From Tetrahymena thermophila SB210 (Eukaryota > Ciliophora > Oligohymenophorea > Hymenostomatida > Tetrahymenidae), in contig NW_002476527.1 in NCBI RefSeq assembly GCF_000189635.1, positions 1 through 64,000 on the forward strand: a stretch of 64,000 bases of DNA, given 5' to 3'. The position numbers and the translations under genes were made by a program. Shown one piece after another: positions 53,603-64,000 of this stretch (position 1 is its first letter; each line of letters begins with the position of its first letter). The notes below the pieces were generated by a model. That model was given only the letters and a program-made list of their open reading frames with translations, was not told the origin of the DNA and did not search any database.

Positions 53603-54178
53603 TTTGATAAAATAGCTTATACTAAAAAATAATAATAAATTGTCAACTTCAATAATTATGAATATTTACTTATTTATTTGTTAAAATGATTTTTTAATTT
53701 TATTATAAAAAATACAAAAAGGTTTTCATATTCCTTTAAAAAGTTTGCTTAACTATATTAAAAATGTTTGATTGAAGAATCACAAATATAAAAATTGAAA
53801 AAAACATTTAATTAATTTTATGCAATTTTGATAGATATATTTAATGAAATTTTTCTTATTATTTTTTCACTCGAAAGAACATATTTTCTTATTTACACAG
53901 CTATTAGCTATTGTTACTTTGATCTATTACTATTTAAAGGTTTCAGATTATTTGATTAAAAAAATACCCATCTCAAAAAATTAAAGAAGGATGGAATTTG
54001 TAAACAGAGTAAGAATTTCAATATTAAAATCAGCTAAATAAAGAGTAAAAATAAAATTTTGAAATTAAATTTAGAGGTATTTAAATTCATAGGAAGGTTT
54101 TAGGTTTTAAATAAACATAAATAAATTATTACAACAAATTTTAGCTATTAAAAAAAGAAAAGAAATATTATCTATTAC

Positions 54179-57100
54179 ATGATGATTAAGTATATAACTG
54201 TAAAAGTTATTTTGTTTTTAGTAATCCAATTAAAAGCAAAAGAGCTATGTACAGAGATAGAAGGATGTCTAAGTTGCACCAATAACGCTAATAATTAAAA
54301 TTAATGCACTTAATGCGATATGGATTACCAGTTAGATTAAAAATAAAATGTATGCATTTACATTAAATGTAATAACTATTAATTTTATGACAAGAATTAA
54401 CATGATGGCACTTAAGAGAGCGGCTGTGTAGCCATCTGTGATTCTTCTACCTAACAAGATGATAAGACAAGCTTGTGTAAAACCTAATTAAGATGTAATT
54501 CTTAAAGACCTTCATAAAAAATAATGCAAGAAACAGTCATCACAAAAGACTTTTTTATATATCAATCTGATTATTATGTAGCCTAAAAAGAAGGATCTCT
54601 GTTCGTTTATAATAGAACTGATGTTTCTCTCATAAAAACCATGTAATTATAAACTAGTGATCTTCTCTTATTTCACATAAACGATATTATTTTCATAAAA
54701 GGAGCTGATTAATATTTATCTGTATGGGATATTAAGAACGATTCAAGAAAATCAATATAATACAAAGATATGATCTCGTTTGATTCAATTACTTCATTTT
54801 AAAATTTCTATAGCATAGCATACATTTAATAAAAATAATAAATTTAACTATAGATTGTTTATGATGAATTGAATCAAATATTTTCTTTTTCTAATCCTTT
54901 TACAATAAGTGTTATCGCAAAATCAATTAAATTTATTGGCTAATATATTTTTATCTACGATTCATAAAAAATTTTAGTTTAATAAGTAACAGTAAATTAA
55001 GTTGAGGATAATCACTTAAATTTATAAGTAATAAATAGTTTCATTTCTTAAACTATACCACAAAGTAACTTTTTTGACATTCTCTCAGCATCTTAGAATG
55101 AAAGATACTACTCATGTTTTGATAGTTCAGTATTTAAAATTGATTTAAACAATAATTAAATTGATTAAATTAATTTAAGATTTAAATAAGATAAAAGTAT
55201 AAAAAAAAGTAAAATATTTTAATCTTTAGAGACTAATTTTAACCAACATTTGATAGTTATTACTGACTTGTAACTAACTAGTATTGATTTAAACACAAAT
55301 TCTGTTAATTTTATAATAACTTTAGATGGTAGTGATTAAATTACAGACTTTGAGATCTACAGTTTATGGGGAAAAGAAAATTATATAATTGTGATGAAAA
55401 ATAAAATAGAAATGTCATTTTATTACTTTGATTCAAGTTTGCAACAATTTGTTTTATCTGAAAAAAAATATATTTTAAATTATTCCTCAAAAAGTATCTA
55501 AAAAATACAATATCAAAGTTCTAGTTAAAAAGAAATTGCTTATGAGTTAGTTATTTTAAATAATGATTATATTTAAATAATTAAATAAGGTAGTCTATAG
55601 CAATAGCAAAGATAATTAATGTCATATTAAATTATATAGAATGTTTATTCGCCTTTTCCTGCTACATTTTTAAATGGATTTTAAAATTAAGAAAGTTTAT
55701 TATTTCTTAGCTACTATCCACCTCTTCTTATTAAACGCCAATAAAATAATTAAATCATATTTTATGACTTTTCAAATGAGAACAAAGGAAATTTATAAAA
55801 AAAATTGCAATTAAAGGATAATATAGATATCATAAAAAAACTTAGTTATAATACAATAATTGTTTATAATAGTTAAAAGATAATAACAATAAATGTTTTT
55901 ACCAAAAAAATGTAAGAAATTTTGTGTATATAATGTAAAATAGGCACTAATGGTGATAAATTCATAACTGTTTCAGATGAAGATGTAAAACTTTATTCAT
56001 TAGACCTGCAAATGATATTTATGAGTACTCTAGAATATGTGTAAATTAATGAAATCTATTTCATAGAGAATTTAAAATTTATTATAATAGGTTATAAAAG
56101 TATATTTTTATATTAAATTGATTTACTGAATAATTAAGTTGAATTGATAGAAAATATAAATATCACTACTTTTTTTGACAAAATTGAAATAATAAAATAA
56201 TTTTCGTCTTTTTAAGATGAAATTAATAATAATTTTTATTTAGATTAGATTCTAACTTTCAATGAAGGTTACTTTAAAATCTATAGCTCAGATATGAAGT
56301 TGATTTACTAAATAAATTAACTGCCAATACCAAGAGTTAGATCAATGAGTCGGGTTATGTATGATGATTAGATTTATGTTTTATAAGGATAGGAAGGTAT
56401 TGTTTTAATAGACATCTCAAGTAATACCTAAACCTTTATAAAATCCACATTTTATTTTGGTTAATTCATAAAAAAAGTAAATTTAAATGGGAAAAAATAT
56501 TATTCCACCTATGCTTTTGATGAATAATAATCATTTTATGAATACTTTATTGACATAAAAAGAAATATTATATAAATTAGTGGAAAAGATTTTTTTTATA
56601 AAAATAATTAATAATATTATTTACCTTTTCTACCTTTAAAAAATTTCAAAAACTCTTAGAATATTTCAAAATATTACTTTGAAAGCAGTGAGGGTTTACT
56701 GCATTCAGCCCAAATTTAAAATAATAGATACTCCAAGCTTGATTTAGGTGATTATAAAGTTAATTATGCAACTTATATGAAAAGAAGTGCTAAATTTGGA
56801 AAATATTTTATTTTTAATTACCATACAGTATACTCCTTTGATATATTCAATGATAGCTTTTTATAAATTTTGATCTAAGACGTTTAGTTAAGTCAAATGG
56901 ATTTATTTGATGAAATCTTTTTAATATCGAAATCAGATAATACAATTATTTTTATAAATATCTAAACTAACGTATAATATATCTTTCAAGATATGAAAGT
57001 TATTAGTGGATATGCTTATGATTATAATGAAAAAAATCTTTATATATATGGAAGTAGCATTTATGTTATTAACGCCTAGCTTACTCCCTAGAAAATTGTA

Positions 57101-60100
57101 GACCAAAATGGAGACTATATCCATATCGACTGTAGAAGCTTACAAAAAAAAATAATATGTTTATACTCTCTTTATAGTAGTAGCTATAATATTTTTTTAT
57201 ATGATAAAAAAGAAAAAACTACTCAATAATTTAAGATTTTATATGATGACATATAATTTATTACTGATGAAAAAAACTAAATCATCTTTATTTACAGTAG
57301 ATATAATAAAATTAAAATCTATAACTTTGATGGAATTTTAAAATAAACAATTGAAGGAACTTAAGAAAGATGCTAACTTTACTCAAAAAAATATGTCTGC
57401 TCATATGCCTAATGTAAACAAAGAAATAAATTTTTATTTTAAGCTTTATTTTCAATATGAGAAAAACTTCTCATTAAATTAATTATTCATTTTAAAATCA
57501 TTTTTATTTATTCCTAAAAACACAAATTATCTTATTTAGTAAAATAAATATTTAATTTTTTCTCCTAGAAAAGCTTGAAAAGCTCAAAGAATTATTTAAT
57601 TTTTAAATTTATTTAAAAAATTAGATTTGACTTTAATAGATAGATAAAGCTTCGATTTTGTTTAACATGATATTAGAGATAGCTCTGGTGATATTATGTA
57701 ACTAATATACATCGAATAGCTAAATTACATATTATTTAATACATATGATAGCTCGGACTAAATTTCTTTATACGATGTTTCTGCTTAATAAAAAATTTTT
57801 ACTTTATCTGGAATTAAATATAACTCATTATACAATAAAAAAATTATTCAAGTATAATATGATTAAAGTTTGATTAGATATGTAATGTTTTTAGACGCAG
57901 AAGGAACATTTTATCTGTCTTCCATAGATCCTAAACTTCCATTTCAGAGCCTTGTTAAAATTAGTGAATTTACAGATGGATAAGAAAAAATACAAAAGTT
58001 TAGTTATGACGATATAACAAATGATGTTTTTATTTATTCTGACTAATAAATTTACAAATTTGATTTTAACTTATTGGGAAACTAGTATGAACCTATTCTA
58101 AACGAACCGCAAAATTTGTTTGTTTAAATATCTATTAATAGTATGCAGAATGATTTTCTTATTATCAACAAATATAATGTAATCCAAAGATATACAGAAT
58201 AGAAAGTAAAATTTGAATTTGCTATAAGTAATGAAAATTAAATAGTAGAAATAAAATACAATTAAAGCAAAGATATCTTAATACTTGCTTTTTCAGATTC
58301 TATTTTGTTCTATTAATAATATTAATAAAACAGAAATAATAACTTAATTTCTAATATTTACAAGCTTGACATTATTTCATTTTAGCAGTTTATAACTGAC
58401 AGTGTTGTTATTACTTGCGATTCAAAAATTTTACATTTAAATATTGAAAAAGGTGTTATCATCAAAGAAATTTAATATAATTCAACATAATTAGTCACTT
58501 CATTTACTTTTAATAGCAATTAAGATTTAATAATAATAGGGTTTAGTGATTGCTAACTGCTTTAATATAACTTGATTAGCTAATAATATTTTTTATATAA
58601 CACCACTTAATAGGGTCCTTTGTAAACTTAGATAATAAAAATTTAACTGATTGAAAACTCAGATATATAACAATATGCTTATGCTATTTCTAATGGTGCA
58701 ATATTAATAAAAATAGATATCCAAAATATAAATGTTATTTCATAAATAGACCTAAGACTTCTTGTCAACGAAGATTCTTAAATTACATTGGCAAATTTTT
58801 TGATTGATTTCACTTATCAAAGATATATTTTTAGTTTTAGTGGACAGAAGAAAGCTTATGTATGGAACTACTCAAACAATAAACAAGAATAAAATTTATT
58901 TTTACCTAAAATAAAAATTAATAGTTTTACTATAGAACAAAGCTTCATACTTATCTAATGCTCCTTTTAAATAAACTTTTATATCCTTGACACTAAAATT
59001 GAACTTTTAACAGCAATTAAAAAAGATTTTATTGCAGATAGAATAACTTTCTTCAAATTGATAACAAAAAACATAATAGCTATTTTATTCGTTGATAAAT
59101 TCCAACTGCTCATAATAAATGGAACTAAATTCGATATTGTAGCTTAGTAAATTTATGGATATCCTCAATTTTTAAGCTATAAATTTGATTCTCAAAAAAA
59201 TATAGTAAATATATTATGCTTACATTAATTTGGAATTGTTGAAAATAATTACAATTTAGATATTTTCAGTAAAGACTCAATATCAGGATGTTCTGCTTTG
59301 ATTTCAAGTTAAGATAATCAATATATTTAATAAGAACTAACTTATATTTCGCCAAAATAAACAGAGGTTATAACAGTAAATGGAATTTCTTTGATCAATT
59401 AATAAAATTGGCAAAGTTAAGTCAACTTATAAATATCCAGCTCTAAAATATCAAATGTATTTCAATAAATTTCTTAATTAAAAAATAATCAATTTATCTT
59501 TTCACCATATGATATTTAAAATAATATTATAGCTCTTTAAAACAATACTTTTTAAAACCTTGGTCAAGAAATTTTACAGCTTGCTAATTTCAATTTCGAC
59601 TTTTAAAATAATAAAAATTTATTTATCAACATCACTTAAAATAAATTTACCAAACAAATCATCTTTTAGAATATAACTATTTATTTAAAATATTTTAGCA
59701 CAAACCAAATATATATCTCAAATATAGAAAAAGTAGTCTTTTAAGATATCAAAATATCTTATCTTGACCTATCAATATAAAATGATTTAAATTCATTAAT
59801 ATTTTTCTACAATGTATCATAGGTATTTATTTACAATCTTGAGGTCTCATACAATAGCTTTTATTAGGCATCTTAGTTACCAATATTTTAATTTTAATTA
59901 ATAAAAAATATTCTCATAAAAGGAGTAAAATCAACAAAAAACACCAATCTAAATATTTTAATGAGTTTTTCTCAAATCTAAAATATAACACTCTAAAATT
60001 TAAAAATAAAAGAAAATAATTAAAATATCTAAATTGACTAATTTAATGGAATCTTTTCCTTTTATGGCTGCTAAAATATAAAGATTGTTAACTGTTTATT

Positions 60101-62999
60101 TTAATCTAATAATCAACTTCTTCTTATATTTACCACAAAATAATATATATTTGAAAAGCAAAAAGTTGAATTAGAAGATGATCTAATGGTTTTTGAAAAT
60201 TTTACAGTCAAAAAAAATCTATTTTTGAATAGTAAAATCATGCTCATTTAAAGCTCATTTGTTTAATTTAATAATGTTACTTCAAGTTATAATGAAGGTA
60301 ATATTTTTCTTGGGTAATCTTAAACAGTTTTAATATAAAAAAGCAACTTTAATGCTAATAAAGCATAAAATGGAGGAGCAATTTAATTTTTTGATATTCA
60401 AACAAAAATATAATTCTAAGAAACTTAATTTTAACAAAACTCTGCTTTGAGCAGTGGAGGGGCTCTATATTTTGAGAATATAATTAAATGTTAAGTAATA
60501 TTTGATAGGGCTACAATTATTAAATTCAATAGAGCCTTGATTGGAGGAGGATTAAGGATTGTTTAGACTGATTAAAATAAACTATAATTACCTCTTTTCT
60601 TCCCATTTTCGTATAATGTGCTTGAAAATATAGCAGAAATATATGGAAACGATAGTGCGTCATATCTCTAAAATATCATCATTAAAAATAACAATTAAAT
60701 TAATGAATATTCGTTTACATTTTACAAAAATTTAATAAATGCCCCAAATAATTTTTACAATGAATATTAAAGATATGCTTAAATACAATAATTTAGAAGT
60801 GGAGGTCTTATTGATTTCAGAATATATATTGTTGATGAGTAAAATAGATATTTAAGCTTCTCAAAAGAAAAGCTAAAATAAGGCAATTATCCAGAAGATA
60901 TAGTCTTTGAGCTTAGAAATTTATAAATTTCAATAAATTAACTAGATTCTAATAAAAACTTAATAAATGGATAGCAAATTATTGATTTTAATCAATATGA
61001 AACTATAGATTAAACATTCTAATTAAACAATTTGCAAATACTAGGACCTCTTAAATCAGTTCAATATTTTTCAATAAATTCAACAATTTATAGAAATTCT
61101 GTTAATAAATTACCAGTTCTTTTATCAATAGAATTCAGAAAATGCTAAATCGGGGAGATAATTTAAAATATAAATACCTTATAAATTTGCAATCCGTGCT
61201 TGAATGGTACTTATCAGCTAAGTGATCCATAAACACTTTATCAATAATCTTTACAACAAAAGAAAGATATTAATCGATGCTATAATTGTCCTGAATCTGC
61301 AATTTGGTGTTAAGGAGATAATATAAAATTAAAAAATGGATACTGGAGGAAAAGCAATTCTACAGATGAGATTATAGCATGTAATTCAATGATAAACTCA
61401 TGTTAAGCTGAAAATCCTAATAGCATTAATTATTGCTCAAATGGTTACATAGGCCCTATTTGTGAGTAATGCGATATTTTAGGTGATGTTTGGAAAGGCT
61501 CTCGCTATTCATAATCTCTTTCAAAAGGAATTTGTCAAAAATGTGTTGAAGATTCAAAATTATGGATTTACTAAATTTTAAAAATAATAATTTTAGAACT
61601 TTATTTTATATATGTTTTAGGAGTTTTCATCAAAAAATTTAAATATTCACAAACATGTTACTATCTTAGAATATTAAAGATCCTCCCTATCAGCAGTAAT
61701 AGCATATAGGACTACTCTGGATTCTATATAAAAATTATTCTTAACTATTATTAATTATCTACTCTATTGATAGCATAGCCCAAGATTATTTCAATTCATT
61801 TTAATTTGTTAAACAACATAATTGGTTCTGGTGATGTGCAAGTTTCGTTAGCATTAGACTGTCTTATTAGTGAAAATACTATTGATAAGATAGGAAGGAT
61901 ATTATTTTATACTTAAATTTAATTTTTGGTTCCTGTAGTAGCACTTGCACTTATTCCAATAACTCTACATTATTATAAAGATTTTACTAAAGAAAAGCTG
62001 AGATCATACCACATTTATTTGCTTTTTCATATAGTGTTTATATTTTTCTAGATTAGCTAGATATCGTATTTTACAAAAGCACTTACTTGCAAACAAGTAG
62101 GAAATTAGCTTTACAACCCAATAGATTTATAAATTGACTGTTATGACTCTGATATAGTTAAATATTTATATCCTTTCTCTGTGACGGTATTAAGTTTTTG
62201 GACTCTCCTTCCATTAGTATTTCTTAGGCTGTTAAATTTAAGAAAGAAAAAATTAGATTAATGTTTAAATAAATATAAATATGGTTATTACTATGGAGAA
62301 CTAAAGCATAGCCATTACTATTGGGAATTTGTTAGAATTTACCTAAAGATTGCTATAATTTATGTATACATTTTATTATAAAATAACAACTAGACTATTG
62401 CTACACTTACAATTACACTATTGTTATGCTATTACATTAAAATAGTATCATAAAACAATCCTTTTATTTCAATCAACATATAGAATTGTGAAATAGCAGC
62501 TCTTACTCTTATTATCTTAAAAATGTATATATAGTTTATATAAATTTAAAATTCATAAGCTCAAATATATACAGAAATTGCTCAAATCATAGTAGACTAT
62601 TTCTTCTTTTTTTGCTACTTATTGATTGTGATAGGAATTATGATTTGCAACTCGTCGAATAAATGTGTAATTTTTATTAAAAACTAGTTATTAAAAATTA
62701 TGCCTTCGAAGTTCAAATAGTTAGTTAATGCAAATAAAGTTTCATTTTAAGCTTATTTGAAATGGAAATAAGTTTATAAGAAAATTTTATAAAATTATAA
62801 ATTCTTGACAAAATTTAAAAACTATTAAATAAAGTAGTAGAAATAAATCTAATAAATAAAAACTCATTTAAAGATATTAAATTAATAAAAAATTAATAAA
62901 AAAGAAGTATTGTTTTAAAATTAAGTTTTAAAAAATGATGATTGCTATATCTCATTTACAAAACCTTAAGGTATGGAGTCTTGCCAAGCATTTTTATGA
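54179..62999 (+). CDS. Giant multi-domain surface protein, type B, copy 5 (intact)
   Basis: Exons 54179-57413 and 57625-62999 give 2,869 residues. Signal peptide MMIKYITVKVILFLVIQ; Cys head with CTEIEGCLSC; WD-like YLSVWDIKND near 180; beta-helix near 1995 in which NGGAI and SSGGAL are kept; Cys stalk at about 2263-2385 (NGYWRKS, GYIGPICEQCD); eight or nine membrane helices from about 2391 to 2757; basic tail ending ESCQAFL before TGA at 62997-62999. Exon 2 opens T|AT TTG ACT: the ATG present there in genes 2 and 4 is absent, so the two halves must be one protein. It is the last copy in the array. The head is the most diverged of the three B genes, while the membrane domain pairs with gene 4. 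Function unknown; the architecture suggests a large surface receptor or adhesin. Confidence 0.9.
57414..57624 (+). other. Phase-1 intron of gene 5
   Basis: The 211-base intron runs from GTAAACAAAG to AAAAAATTAG. Donor, acceptor and phase agree with the other four genes. Confidence 0.82.
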
Positions 63000-64000
63000 G
63001 AAAATAGATATATTTTATTAAGTGTGAAGATATATATGCATATATGTAATGTAATACAATATTTTTTTAATTTTTTGTTTGAATGCAATTTATCTAATCA
63101 TTATTTCTTATAAAATTGAAATCAATATATATATTATCTTGTTATCTTCAATTTCTTTAATAATTATATTCTCCTCATACAATACCCCGAAAAAAAGATA
63201 TCTTAAATGACTCCCTCTTTTTCCTAAAATTTTTTAATTTCCGAGTTTCAAATATCTTATAATTTTTTCAATCAAAGTCTACATCTTTCTATTTTCTTCT
63301 TTATTTAGAGACAGATTTAGCAATTTTGAGAAACTTTTATTATCAAGATTATTTTTAAAGTAAAAACTGATGATTTTGCTGAATTTCTTGATATAGATAT
63401 TTGGCATGAAGTTATTCTTGATTTTTGCCTCAATACAAATATTTTTGAAAAGTAATAAAAATAAATATAGAAATATAATTATATAACTCTATTGTTTATA
63501 ATTAATAGGATTATTTATTAAAATAATTCTCAAAAGAATTAAATTTTTGGTGATTAAATAAACCATCATTTCCATTTTTAAGTAATTTAGCCAGAAATTA
63601 TTTTAGTTTACCTGCTAGCAGTTTTGAATGTGAAAGATTTTTCTCAACTATGAGAAACTTTATCACAAAAAAGCAGAACAAACTAAGTAAAGCTTCTTTT
63701 GTATAACTATTAATTACAGATATTTCAAATAAAGTAACCCTTGTATTTTTTTTCTGTATTTTTAAATGTCATAATCTATATGTATTTTACATTATTTTTG
63801 CTGATATACAACCCCTCTCCCCCTTACACAACTGAAACTTTTCAGCTTTTTTTTTAGGATTTAATTACTCATTTAAATTGTGGGTTTTAATTAAAATAAA
63901 TTAGCGCTAATTAAGGAAAACTTACAAGTAAGCAATTCAATGACACCCAATCATTTATTTATTATTTCGATACTAAATCATAATAGATTTGAACAATAAT
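63000..64000. other. Region downstream of the array
   Basis: 63000-63460 resembles the sequence after gene 4 (51343-51790). Beyond that the similarity ends and a hAT-transposase relic appears (63530-63732). The last 270 bases are AT-rich, with a short C-rich run (CCCCTCTCCCCC at 63811-63822), and no gene was recognised. The array probably ends here, at least for this spacer type. Confidence 0.6.
63530..63732 (+). mobile_element. hAT-type DNA transposon relic, C-terminal dimerisation part
   Basis: One frame reads FPFLSNLARNYFSLPASSFE followed by CERFFSTMRN, then KKQNKLSKASF and a LLITDI-like end. This is the order of the hAT C-terminal dimerisation domain (an FP-LS-LAR-Y motif, PASS, ER-FS, then a basic R/K-N-L stretch). 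Just upstream, FW precedes a TGA where the family often has WW, so the frame is broken there. No DDE-like core, terminal inverted repeats or target duplication could be seen in the window. A domesticated short host gene is possible but unsupported. Confidence 0.72.

Larger units (their letters stand above)
51343..54178. other. Hybrid spacer between genes 4 and 5
   Basis: About 2.8 kb. The first 400 bases or so resemble the sequence after genes 2 and 5, while from about 52120 on it resembles the region before genes 2 and 4. It contains a possible old MITE (51805-51933), a (TTTA)n run, one copy of the 850-bp repeat and the 127-bp inverted-repeat element. It has no type A gene between two B genes, unlike the rest of the array. 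No gene was seen. Confidence 0.7.

Overview
The window looks like ciliate nuclear DNA of the Tetrahymena type. It is extremely AT-rich and has no long open frame under the standard code on either strand. If TAA and TAG are read as glutamine and only TGA as stop, frames of 3 to 5 kb appear and give coherent, repeated proteins. Introns are AT-rich, begin GTAAA and end TTAG. One assembly gap of 100 N is present.

All recognisable genes lie on the + strand and belong to one family in a head-to-tail array: a 3' fragment (1-1473), then five gene copies at 4253-13129, 16915-25724, 28692-37713, 42520-51342 and 54179-62999. Each full copy is two exons joined by a phase-1 intron and encodes about 2,850-2,870 residues. 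The order is signal peptide, short cysteine-rich head, a long WD40-like propeller region, a second repeat-rich region, a GGAI/GGAL parallel beta-helix segment, a second cysteine-rich stalk, eight or nine membrane helices, and a lysine- and glutamine-rich tail ending in a conserved motif. They look like giant cell-surface proteins of unknown ligand. Copies 1 and 3 form type A and copies 2, 4 and 5 form type B. The types differ most in the N-terminal half; much of the C-terminal half is nearly uniform, which suggests gene conversion. Copy 1 carries a frame break in a T run.

The layout is: B tail | A spacer | gene 1 (A) | B spacer | gene 2 (B) | A spacer | gene 3 (A) | B spacer | gene 4 (B) | hybrid spacer | gene 5 (B) | downstream. 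The first 24.2 kb and the next 25.6 kb are two copies of one A+B unit. The spacers hold no intact gene I can recognise. They do hold relics: a decayed fragment of the family's own exon 1 and intron in both A-to-B spacers, a TA-flanked MITE nested in one of these relics, a second older inverted-repeat element in all three spacers that precede a B gene, an 850-bp spacer repeat of variable copy number, and a hAT-transposase C-terminal relic at the far right. I found no rRNA, tRNA, CRISPR array or virus-like element. All similarity statements are by-eye comparisons within the window; no database search was made.
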